The notes under the pieces were generated by a model. The model had not been told where the DNA came from. It did not search any database and saw only the letters and a program-made list of their open reading frames with translations. Positions 10,344 through 20,090 of a stretch of 64,000 nucleotides of DNA are shown in pieces. The stretch spans positions 1,240,001 to 1,304,000 of the forward strand of contig BRON01000005.1 of assembly GCA_024345305.1 (NCBI GenBank), read 5' to 3'. Within the stretch, counting starts at the first letter, position 1; each line of letters opens with the position of its first letter. Both the position numbers and the translations under genes were made by a program. This DNA comes from Mrakia gelida (taxonomy: Eukaryota; Basidiomycota; Tremellomycetes; Cystofilobasidiales; Mrakiaceae).

Positions 10344-11549
10344 CCTAGAGGAGGAACTAGAGGGGAGAGAGAGGTGGGTAGGTGAGGGGAGAGGGAAGAG
10401 GGTTAGGATGGGTTCGTGAAAGAAGAAGGGAGTTGTGGTTGGGATGTGAAAGGAGGAGGGAGGAGAGGTGGAAGGTTGAAGGGATCGAATTTGGGCAAGG
10501 GGGGGAACGCCCTGAGTCGGATCCTCCCCTCTCCTCGTTTTGTTCCAAAGCGAGGACAGCGCCAGTTGCGATGAGGATAAATCTTCCTCCAAGCGAGAAG
10601 ATAGCTCGCCATGCTCGATACGAGGAGAGCGATGTGTGCTAGAATTTTCCCTGAAGGGGACGAGGGAGGGCGCGGAAAGACGGGGAGACGAGCTCGCATC
10701 CGCACATCTTCTTTGGGCCTAGCAGAGCCGAGGAGCTCACTCGATCTCCCTCCTTCCTTCGTTCTTCGCACGACTTGTAGAGAGAGAGACTCACATTAAG
10801 GGGTAGAGGGGGTGAGAAAGAAGAGAGTTGAAGGAGAGAGAAGGATGTGGTTGGGGGGGACAAGGAGAAGGGACGAGGAGAAATTGAAGAGAGTGCAGGT
10901 TCCTCCCCTCCTCCCCCGCAAGCAAGAGCTAAGCAAGGGGCAAAAAGGTGCGAGCGAACATGCTAGCAAACACAGACTTTCGATCTTCATACAGGGTCCC
11001 CCTATATATGAGTATATGCACCGACCCTCGAGAGCAGCGAGCGAAAGCGACGACAAAGGACGCGTCTCGCTCTCGACGCGCAAAGCTGGACGGAAGCGCT
11101 CGTCGTGTTGAAGGACGTTCGGGTTGAGCGATGGCTGATAAGATTTGTTGTTGATTCCTGAAACAAGGGAGACCAGAACTGCGATCGCCAACCTCCACAT
11201 GAAAGCAACTCGAAGATCAAAGAAGGCCAATCAAGGAAGACGGAAAGCGGAGAGGAGGGAACGAGACGCGACTGCCTTCGATCTTTGGGCCTCAAACCTT
11301 CCCTTCATCCGACGTTCAACCTTTCCCGCTGTCCATCGAGATGGCGAGCAGAGATCAGAGTCAGGTCTTCGGAAGTTAAAAGTGGAGAGGAAAAAGGCTG
11401 AACAGATGGGTTTCTCCCCCGCAGATCGAAAGAAGGGGGAGGGAGGAGGGGAAGAGGAGGAGGCGTCGAGTGACATCCCAGATCCAAACGGTCACCTTCA
11501 CCTTCCCTTCCCTTCCCTTCCCCTCCTCCCCTTTCCCCTTCTTCAAGCC
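10344..11549. promoter_or_regulatory. Long divergent promoter region
   Basis: About 1.2 kb between the starts of the Ala/Glu-rich gene (-) and the GPI-protein gene (+). It has a TATATA run at 11003-11008 and CT-rich tracts just before the ATG at 11550. The length is large for this window, which suggests complex control, but no specific operator can be named. No coding exon was found here. Confidence 0.45.
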
Positions 11550-12734
11550 ATGCTCTCTGCTTTCCTTCTTCCCCTCCTCGCCCTTGCTGGATCAGCCGTC
11601 GCTGAGCTTCAGATCGTTCGACCTGGAACGGCCAGTTGGTGGGTCGCCAACTCGGTGAGTGGTCGACGTCAAGCCTCTTCCTTCCCTCTCCTGCCCTCCC
11701 AACCCTTCGAGCTCACCGAGTCTCCTTCCTTCGAGCTCAAGCTGACCTCTTCCATCCCTTCCGTCTCTCTTCATCGCTCTTTCTCAGCAAAACACCGTGT
11801 TCGTTCCATCCTCCTTCCGTCCTTCTTCCCAAGCCCCCTCTCGTTCCCTTCGACCTTCGCTCACCTTCCCTCTCTTCTCGTCCATGTCCACTTTCCCTTC
11901 CTTCTCGACCTCACAGTCAATGGGTAGGACTCGAGCCAGCCATCTTTGCCATCTCAGTCTTCAACAGCAACGTCACCCTTCTCTCTAGGTTCGTCTCTCT
12001 CTGTCCTCCTCATCTCAGCCGACCGCTTCAGCTTCTCCCGAGCTCAACCTGACCTCCTTCCCTCGCTCGCCTTCGTTCTGCAGTGGCTCAGCAGTTATCC
12101 AGACTCAGAACAACGCCTACGACCTCTCGTTCACCCTCACTCCCTTCTTGAACGTTGGAACTGGATGTGAGTATTTGCGCCTCGACCGTGGACGAGTTTC
12201 ATCTCCTCTCGATCTCGCTCTCTCTCTCTCGCCCCCTCCCTCCCTCCGTCCCCTCTCCTTTGTCGCCTCAACTGACGCCTTTCCTTGGATCCTTGTCGCC
12301 TCTCCTACTTGTCCTTTCGTAGACACCATCAAACTCCACAACACCACCGACCCAACCGACGTCTTCGCAACCTCCGAGTCCTTCGAAGTCCGACCCCAAG
12401 GAAGTGAGCTCACCTTCCTTCCCTTCCTCTCTACAAACCTCCCTCCGACCTTCTTTCCTACCTCCCTATTTCGTTTCCTAACCCCCACTAACCAATCCTC
12501 CTCTAATCATCGTCGTGCCCTGCAGCCGCCTACCCACCCCTCATCACCTCCCTTCCAACCACCTCCGCCGCCTCCTCGCCCTCCTCCACCGCCGCGAACG
12601 CCAACTCAGCTTCCTCCACCGGAGCCGCTGCTGCTTCGACCACTACTGGAGCTGCTTCGGGAGCAGAGGCCAAGATGGGAAGGAACGTCGGAGTGGTGGC
12701 GATGGCTGTGGGAGCTGTTTGGTTGATGGTTTGA
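11550..12734 (+). CDS. GPI-anchored Ser/Thr-rich wall protein (Kre9/Knh1-like N-domain)
   Basis: Six exons (11550-11654, 11788-11798, 11917-11988, 12084-12166, 12323-12403, 12526-12734) give 186 aa. Residues 1-18 are a signal peptide (MLSAFLLPLLALAGSAVA). Next comes the small beta-rich domain typical of fungal Kre9/Knh1-like secreted proteins, with the expected order: a Trp-Trp segment, QNTVQWVG, FAISVFNSN and VGTGYTIKLHNTT. A Ser/Ala/Thr-rich linker (about 120-165) follows, then a hydrophobic C-terminal tail (VGVVAMAVGAVWLMV) that fits GPI-anchor transfer. Family knowledge places such proteins at the cell wall or plasma membrane, in glucan assembly or as structural mannoproteins. The second exon is only 11 nt. 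It was set by matching phases and the GTTCGT donor type; without it the frame breaks. Confidence 0.82.
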
Positions 12735-13323
12735 GGAGGGGGACGAGACGACGACTCGTCGGGCGGAGGAGTCGGTTGGGCTCTTCTCTGTTACTCGAAT
12801 GGGGTATTCTCCGGTATGTTGGTGTCTGGGATGGACTCCAGGACTCTGCTCTTCCTTTCTTTCTCTTTCTCTGTCATCCTCTTGGACGCGAACGGACTCG
12901 CTTTCCTTTTTGTTCTTGCCTTGCTTTGCCTTGCTTTGCCTTGCTGCCTCCCCTTTCCTCTCCCCTCTTTTTATCTTTCTTGACCACTAACCTACTTACT
13001 ACATCCCTCGTTTGTCTTCTCTCTAATGCTCAAGAACACTTTCGTTTTGCCTGATCTCGTCCAAACGAGCGGGCGAGGAGTCCGACGCGACTTCAATTAG
13101 AACTCGGTCGAACCGAACGCGACAGCTCTCTGATGCTCACGCTCAAAGCGTCGGATCCCCACGGCAAGTTCTTCACGTACCCCCTGCCAGATCAACGCTT
13201 ACTCGCATCGCCGAGCGAGCGAGCGAGACAGCGAGAGACACCTTCGTTCCCTCGCTCGTTCGTGTCTGAAACCCAAACGTCCACTCGACGCCCCCTTCCC
13301 TTTGTTCTCTTCCAACGACCAGC
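12735..13323. other. Intergenic region
   Basis: Lies 3' of the GPI-protein gene and 5' of the decayed F-box-like paralog B. It is T-rich near 12840-13010 and holds a short tandem repeat at 12917-12946. No supported coding exon. Confidence 0.4.
12917..12946. repeat. Short tandem repeat, 10-nt unit TTGCTTTGCC
   Basis: About three imperfect head-to-tail copies of a 10-base unit in the 3' region of the GPI-protein gene. It lies outside any supported coding exon and is likely slippage-derived. No function is implied. Confidence 0.6.
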
Positions 13324-14938
13324 ATGGCTTCTTCTCTACCTGTACTTGCAACTTTACTGGATCTCCCCTTCCTCGGACACGAAACTGGACTTGTGCTCGC
13401 TCAACAAGATGTGAGCTCTCTCGACACGTTGAATCGAACGTCGGCGTTTCGAACTTGCTTGAGCTCGTTCCTCTTCTTGTTCTGACCTGAGCTCTTGACG
13501 CTCTTTTCCTTCTGTCTTTCTCAGCCGTCGGAGAAACAGATCATCCAAGACGATTCAGAAGGGGGTCCTTAGGAAGGTCTTCCTTGTGAGTACAAGAAAA
13601 CTGCTCAAAGAAACAGACAGCCAAAACAAACCAAAGTCTCGACTCGAACGCTCACACCTCCTTCGTTTTCCCCCTTCACCCAGCTCTCCCCGTCGAGGTC
13701 CTCGAGCGAATCCTCAAGCTCGTCTTCCTTCGACCTGGTCGACTCCTACCTACTTCCGACCCTTTCAATCTCAACGGGACGTCGCACCTCCTCCTCGTCT
13801 CGAGCGGGTTCAGTGAGCTTTGTGCTCCGTTCTTTTATCGCTCGGTCACCATCAGCCGGGAGCATCACTACGTGACTTTCTTCGAACTCGAGGAGGGTCT
13901 TTTCGTCGCTGGAGAGGAGGGGAAGAGGCGCTGGAGTTATGTTTGAGAGGGGAGCTCGAGCGCTTTCGTTTTCGTCGACGCGTCTCTCTTTAGCCTCCCC
14001 GTCTCGTCCGGTTTCAAGTCTCTGCTTCAGTGGAAACTGACGGTAGCCTCCCTTTCTTTTCACCTTGTCTCGCTATCAGCTCTCCATAGTCGTCGGGATC
14101 GAATCCCCCCTCTCCACCCACGGAATCTTCTGCTCTATCGTCGCCCTCCAGTCACCCAGTGGCAAAACCCTCCAACGCGTCTGTCTCCTCAACCGGACAT
14201 CCCCAAAGGACCTCAAACCAGATCCTCGCTACCAGGAAGTCATCGCCCGAATGATTCAGAACCCTTATCGACGTCAACCCGTCCGCGACAACTGGGCTCG
14301 CCAACGAATCTTCGATCTTGGACTTCACCTGATGGAGCTAGGATCAACCTCCGACATCTCCTTCAACGAATGGTTCTGGAACAAATACGGACAAGTTTCC
14401 CAAAACAAGCAGCTCAACAAGGAACTCAGCGAGACCATCGCGAGCGAAATCCCAATCGACCGAGCGAGGTTCCTTTCCGACTTGGTCTTCGATGACCAGC
14501 TCGGATCCATCATCCTCGGATACAAGTCTATCAGCTCCGGCGTGGGTGTTCCCTCGTTCTTGGAGGAGGGAAGGATACCCCCCGTGGACCTACTCGTCGT
14601 TTGTTCGGATTCAACAGACGAGGGTCGATTAGAGGACGCGTCGCCCAATCTCGAGTCGTTTCGATGGTTTACGGAGACGGTTCCGACTGCTCTGCAGACT
14701 AGGAGGGTGCGGTTGGTTGGGTTTAGTGTGAAGTGGGCGGAGGATCTGGGGAGAGACTTTGGGAAGAGGGGGGATAGTCGTCGTTGGGAAGAGGAGAGGC
14801 AGGATGGGAGTCGACGTCGCGAGATTTACGTTCCTGCTTTGCCTGTGAGCTGCTTCGGATCCCTTCTTCCTCTCTTTCTTCACCTCATTTCTAACTTTGG
14901 TTTTCTTCGAATTTTAGGTAGGTGCAGGACGACGTTGA
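13324..14938 (+). pseudogene. F-box-like protein, decayed paralog B
   Basis: Aligns over its whole length with paralog A. Exon equivalents are 13324-13410, 13525-13585, 13684-13949, 14080-14844 and 14918-14938. The core exon is 266 nt, exactly as in A and D, and encodes LPVEVLERILKLVFLRPGRLL then LLLVSSGFSELCAPFFYRSVTI. Three lesions are visible. A TAG lies in frame in exon 2 (13570-13572). The conserved RWSYVR codon CGA has become TGA (13944-13946). The donor that follows, GTGAGC in A, D and E, is GGGAGC (13950). Downstream the frame stays open through LSIVVGIESPL to REIYVPALP. So the gene is broken in its 5' half but little eroded after it, which suggests recent inactivation. A rescue with an alternative start inside the third exon cannot be excluded. 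Confidence 0.82.
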
Positions 14939-15065
14939 GGCCTGAGCTTCGGATCCTCGAGGAATACAGACGCGTGAACTCCAGCTGATGAGTTTCGTCT
15001 TTCCTCGCTTCCTCTCCCGCCCTTATCATTATCCTCTGCATCTTCCTTCGATTGACGCAGCTCTG

Positions 15066-15429
15066 ATGCGAACAACGTTCCTTCCCAACTCCACATCTCA
15101 ACAGGAACTTCGCATGTGCCGACGATCATCCTCACCTCGTGTGTTCGAGCCACTCTTTTCCCCCCAATATCGCTGACCTTGTCTCCTCCGTTCCCTTTTT
15201 CTGCAGAGGACCAGCTTGGATTCAAGCGCACGGAGATGCAAATGGCGGGAAGGACGTGGACCTGCGATGGGAAGGTGAGTTCGTTGCACTCGCCCTCGTC
15301 GACGACGCATCGACCAATTGTTTTCGTTTTCACTCTCTTCCGTTCGCCAGCGCTGACTCCTGTTTCTCTTCCCATCTTTCACAGCAGCTACATACACACG
15401 TCTTAGTTCTCGTTACTTATATAACATGA
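15066..15429 (+). CDS. Small three-exon ORF of unknown function
   Basis: Exons 15066-15138, 15207-15274 and 15385-15429 join in phase to a 61-aa product from ATG to TGA. Both introns have standard ends and a CTGAC motif before the acceptor. The middle exon reads QLGFKRTEMQMAGRTWTCDG and the end is LVLVTYIT. I do not recognise it. It lies just after decayed paralog B, so it could instead be the tail of that gene's transcript or a remnant of another copy. Support is splice-site logic only. Confidence 0.35.
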
Positions 15430-15659
15430 GGTCGCATGCGCTCGGGTTCGTCCTGAAAAGAGCATCTTCGACGCGCCGAAGAACTTTCGCCACGCTCCTC
15501 GACCGCTACAGTATGCTCGAAGCCCTCCCTCAGCATCTTTCGGTTCTCCAACAGCTGTTCGATGCAAAAATGTCTTCACATATCTCCTCGCCCATTCCAC
15601 ATCTATCTACCAGCGATCCAGCGTTCCTCCGTCCCTCGTCCGTTGGGTTCGATTTTGCT

Positions 15660-17980
15660 TTAGAACTTGAAGACCTGTCCAGCCTCGTATCCGAGAGCGG
15701 CGAGAGCTCCTCCGACGGGTCCTTGCTTTCCTCCTGTGAACACGCGAGAAGAAGACGAGCGAGAGATTGGGACCGGGAGGGGGGAAGAGAGAGGTCAGTT
15801 CGGTTCGAGCGAGCGAGGCGAGGACGAGACGAGACGAAAGAGAAGAAGGAAGGGAGGGACGAACCATCCTTAGCTCCGGCGATGGCAGCAACCTGTCCAG
15901 GGGGTCCACAGACCTGTTTGTAACAAGGATGAAAGGAAGGCAGGGAGTGAGAATCAGCGAGGAGGAAAGGAATGAGTCAAAGAGCCGCGAGGCGATTGAG
16001 AGGTCCAAGAAACGCACGAAGAACTTGATCTTGTCTCCGGTAGCGGTGAGCCCAGCGGACTTGAGGAGCTCAGGAGTGATGTAACCCTCGGATCCTGTTG
16101 GATTTGGATGAAGGAAGAGCGGAGAAAGTTGGGGGCAGAAGGAAGAGCAGGGTCGTCAGGTTCGAGCTCGCGCGAAAGCGAGAGCCATTTCGGGGGAGGG
16201 AAGCGTGGGAAGAGGACGTGGACGAACCAGACCATCCCGCAGGGGGTTTGTCGAGAGCGTAGACGACCTGGGGGAGAAAAACACGGGTGGAGGAGTGAGT
16301 TGAGAGTTTGGTTTCGACGTGACGACGCGAAGAGTTGGAAAGGCAGTTCTGAAGGCACCTTCAGACGATCAGGGTGAGAGGCAGCGAGAGCGTCCCACTC
16401 CTTTCGGAGAACTGATGTGACAAGGGGATGGAGAAGAAGACGTCCGATCAGTCGAAGTCGACGAAGAAAGAGGTCGACGAGTGGGTTCGCGACGAGAAAG
16501 CGAGACGAAAGACTCACGAATATCAGCCTCGGTGACATTCGAGTAAACAAGAGTCCACTTCGTGCTATCGTCCTTCAAGTTCAACTGAGGGAAGGCGAAG
16601 GTGGGAGCTCAAGGTCAGTCCGCCGTCTTCCAGATCGCGAGACGTGTTTGGCGAGACGAGATCGGAAGGACGCGGAAAACTCACAGAGTGGTTGATGAGC
16701 TGGTACATGGGAGTAATACCCGATCCACCTGCGATAGCAACACCCTGCTCAAGGGCGGAAGGCTTGTAGGGGAACTTGGCGAAGGGTCCCTAAAGAGAAG
16801 ACGAAGAAGACGCGATAAGGTGATCAGCTTGATCTCGACGAGGGCGACGAAGGAGAACGGCTGGACGAGACGAAGACGAACCTTGAAGGCGACCTTGTCT
16901 CCGACCTTGAGGGAAGCGAGGTAAGGAGTGAACTTTCCAGTCTGTGGATCGTGAAGATGAAGGAGAAGGAAGGTCAGCTTGGGCTGCAGTCTCGGACGGC
17001 GAGGACCGACGGAGGGAGGAACGTCGAGCTCCGTCCTCCCTTCAGCATCTCTCCACCCCGATACTGATCCGTATCATACAATGAGCTCTACGCTCCTCAA
17101 GTGGGAGCTCGATTGAAGCACGAGCGAAAGGAAGAGGGAGAGGGCGGATGCGGACTCACGTCGTACTTCTTGATCAAGAAGGAGATCTCCCCGACGGTAT
17201 CCGGTGTAGAGACAGGAGTGTAGGGTCGAGCGATGTCCTTGCCCTTGTCGTCGACGATCTTTCCGTCCTCAACAGCTCGAAGCATGAGCAGATGAGTTAT
17301 CGGTCCTCCCGAGATGGCGTTGGGATCGGGGAATTTGAAGGTGTAGATGTGCGAGTTGTGGTTGTACTCCTTGACCTCCGAAAGAGTGTACTCCGAGAAC
17401 TTGTCCCTGAGAGTGAAAAGCAGAGTCGAAAGGGAGTGGGCAAGAGTCAGCGAAGGGACGAGGGGAGGGAGGAAGGAAGGAGGGAAGGGCTGAGCTCAAT
17501 CGAAACTCCCTTCCCTTTCCTTTCTCTCCGTCCTTCGAACTCGACGGCTGCCCGTCGACATCTACTCTCCCAGAAGTACCCTCCCCGTCACGATGAGTTT
17601 TTGAACTCACTTGGTCAAAGCTGAAGGTCGAACTCCCTCGAAAGGAGCTGGGACGGCCTTCGCCTCCTCCTCCCTCTTGAGGTCTGCCTCCTTCGCTGCT
17701 TTAGAGTTTTTGGGGCTGATAGGGTAGCTCAAGTCGTCTCCTACAAAGTAGAGAGTGGCGATCATTCCTCCGACGAATCCAGCGAAAGCAAGAGGGAGGG
17801 CTGAAGCGAAGAGAGGAACGAGAGCTTCAGCAACGCAGAGATGACGATCCACCCAGAGCATCAGAAACGGTTGCTGCACTCACTCTGACCCCAGTCAGAC
17901 CCCCGGTGAGGAGCAGAGGGCTTGACCGTAGAGTACGCTCGCATGAGAGGAGTCGAGGTGGAAGCGATGGCACGAAACAT
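15660..17980 (-). CDS. MCR1: Mitochondrial NADH-cytochrome b5 reductase (MCR1 type)
   Basis: Membrane-anchored FAD reductase of the mitochondrion; in yeast Mcr1 reduces cytochrome b5 and D-erythroascorbyl radical. Eleven exons give 352 aa: 17980-17884, 17800-17611, 17406-17160, 16941-16882, 16789-16685, 16584-16518, 16411-16359, 16267-16228, 16094-16018, 15913-15865, 15733-15660. The start gives MFRAIASTSTPLMRAYSTV, a classic mitochondrial presequence. One membrane segment follows (LPLAFAGFVGGMIATLYFVG), then an acidic/basic linker. The reductase domain carries RPYTPVST (FAD), GGSGITPMYQL (NADH) and CGPPGQ. The domain closely matches the gene at 5540-7249, including exon number and joints, so the two are duplicates that differ in targeting. 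The presequence-plus-anchor arrangement is what supports MCR1. Confidence 0.93.
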
Positions 17981-18362
17981 GATGGGAGGAGGACTGGTGA
18001 GAGTTGGAAAGGCAGGGAAGGGAAGGGAGGAGAGGGAGAGGTTGGTCGATTTCAACGATCGAGATCACGACTTTGAGATATGAAAATTATCAGAGAAATC
18101 CTCTTGGGCCGAAGAGCTTAGGGCACAGGTCATCTTGTCCACTTTTCGTCGTTTACAAAATTCTGTCGCTGCTCCTGATTCGCTCGACGACGCGCGAAAG
18201 CAGAAACGACCGAGCTCACCACCTCCCCTTCCTTCCCTTCGACGTCCACCCTCACCCCCCACCTCCCTCGTCTTCTTAAAGCCCTGGAGTCCTCGACACT
18301 CCTGGAGCCCACTCTTCACTTCAGAACATTCGAAGTTGGTATATCTTCTTCCGAGAGGAGTT
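17981..18362. promoter_or_regulatory. 5' region upstream of the MCR1-type gene
   Basis: Lies between the MCR1 start (-) and the orphan exon pair that follows (+). It includes a pyrimidine-rich stretch near 18210-18290. No element is recognised. Confidence 0.35.
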
Positions 18363-18763
18363 GTTTCCAACGAGAAGACAACGGTTCTCGATCCCGCCCT
18401 CGACGATCCCTTCTTCTGCTTCCCTCCCTCCTTCTGCTCGCCACCATCTTCTTCTCGACACCGCTATAGATTCGACCGATTCTTGGCGTGGAGCCATTTG
18501 TAGAGGTACGTTCGCCTCTCTGCACTCGTTCTCGACGGCAGGCTGACGAGAGCCTGGAGGGAATCGAAGAGAGAGCTCACCTTCCCTCCCTCGTTCGACT
18601 CCTCTTCAACGGTTCTCACTCAGCTTTGTTCGTTTTCTCATCACCAGCCCACTTCCTCCACGCCTACCCAACCATCGACTGGCGGTTCCTCGCTTTTTTG
18701 GACTGGCAGGGGCACGAGACGAAGAACGAGAGCGGGAAGGTCTTGTTCGACGCGACTTCTTGA
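18363..18763 (+). CDS. Orphan exon pair, possible small gene
   Basis: A frame ending DSTDSWRGAICR meets a GTACGT donor near 18506. It joins in phase to an acceptor at 18646 and a second exon reading HFLHAYPTIDWRFLAFLDW, then on to KVLFDATS and TGA at 18761-18763. The second exon has a non-random, aromatic-rich composition unlike the shadow ORFs around it. I cannot find a certain start codon; the given start is only the open-frame boundary. It may be a short gene, the 3' part of a gene with unseen 5' exons, or part of the long leader of the Rua1-type gene. The family is not recognised. Confidence 0.3.
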
Positions 18764-20090
18764 AGCTCGCGTATATTTGTGGGTTTTGGGGGAGCCCTTC
18801 TGGCGACAGCTCAGAACTTTATGCGCAAACCTCTTCTCTGACTTTTCGTGCTTTCGAGGCTGAACTTGGTTCGCCCTGAGCGCGACAAGCACTCGCTCCG
18901 ATCGCGTCGCCTCCTCGCTTTCTCCCCTCTTCCCTTCTTTTCCGCCAGCCCCAGTACTGACTCTCGTCGACTCTCTTCTCATACACCTGTCTCTCTCCAG
19001 ATGCTGCTGTGTATAACATGTCTCTTCAGTCGACTCCGCTCTGCCAAACTCGCTCAAATCGCCTCGCCGTCCTCTCGGCTCCGTCTCGCCTCGTTCCACT
19101 TTTGTTGACCTCGTCTTTCATTGTCATGCAGATCAGGAACATCCCTCTTCTCGCAAACATACTGATCTCACTTCCCTTTGTTGCTCTCGCTCTCAGATTT
19201 TCGTATGGCTTCGAAGACCTTGGAAAAAGCAGAGACGCGTCTGCCTTCCGAGCCTCGATTTGGAAGAAGCGTCGCGGTGCGTCGGTTTGCCCTTTTCTTC
19301 TCTTCCGTGGAAGCTGACTCCCATCAAAGTGAGCCCATCATCTTCCAAGGCTTACCCTTCTTGTGAGGATGCGAGAGTCCGCGTTCGTTCGGGAGGGCTG
19401 AGGTGAGAAAGGACGACGATGCGCGTCTGGAATGGGTCTGCCGGCGGGCTGAGTCTTTCCTCCTTCCCGCTCGAATGCCGCTGAAGATTTGCTGACTGAC
19501 TTTCACTCTGTCTTCTTTGCACTCTGGCTCTTTACTGTATCTCGCTCAGGTTGGGTGATTCTCGAGCGCGAACCGTCGGCAAGGGAACGAGAAAATCGAG
19601 GAGGGAAGATCCGGCGAAGAGGGCAAGGCCTCCGGAGCTTCCTCCACCTTCCCTCCAACTTTTACCAACCGATTGGCTGAATTTCCGCATGGGAACGAAC
19701 GAGAAACCAACATCGACCGAGGTGCATGAAGTTCGGAGTCTTCGTGAATCATCCTTGAAGCTCCTTTTTTCACCCACCACCTCTCACTCTTCTCGTTCTC
19801 GCCGAACGTACCCTCTCCCCCCTTCCTCCTTCTCTTCGCTCTTCTCGCTCGCTCTCAAACTCTTCGGCGATTTAATCAAGGAACCTACCGCTCGTTGCCG
19901 CTAAAGCGAACAAACAGGACCTGGGGTACGTTGGTCTCTTGCTGCTCTTTCAGGAGTCCTCGTCTCATCCTTTGGCTCTTTCTCTCAGAGAGAGGCTGTT
20001 TCTGACTCTCGTTCTATTCTCTCTTTCCCTCTCTGGTGCGCACAGACTGTACTCTTCTCTCCTCAAACCACCACCTCGTTCCCACCAAAA
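18764..20090. promoter_or_regulatory. Long leader and promoter of the Rua1-type regulator
   Basis: About 1.3 kb with no clear protein-coding exon but several splice-like signals: CTGAC motifs followed by CAG near 19133, 19196 and 19549. One convincing 5'-UTR intron runs 19926-20045 (GTACGT donor, CTGAC branch, CAG acceptor) and ends 45 nt before the ATG. Long, spliced leaders are common for fungal regulators. This fits transcriptional or translational control of that gene but does not prove it. Confidence 0.4.
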
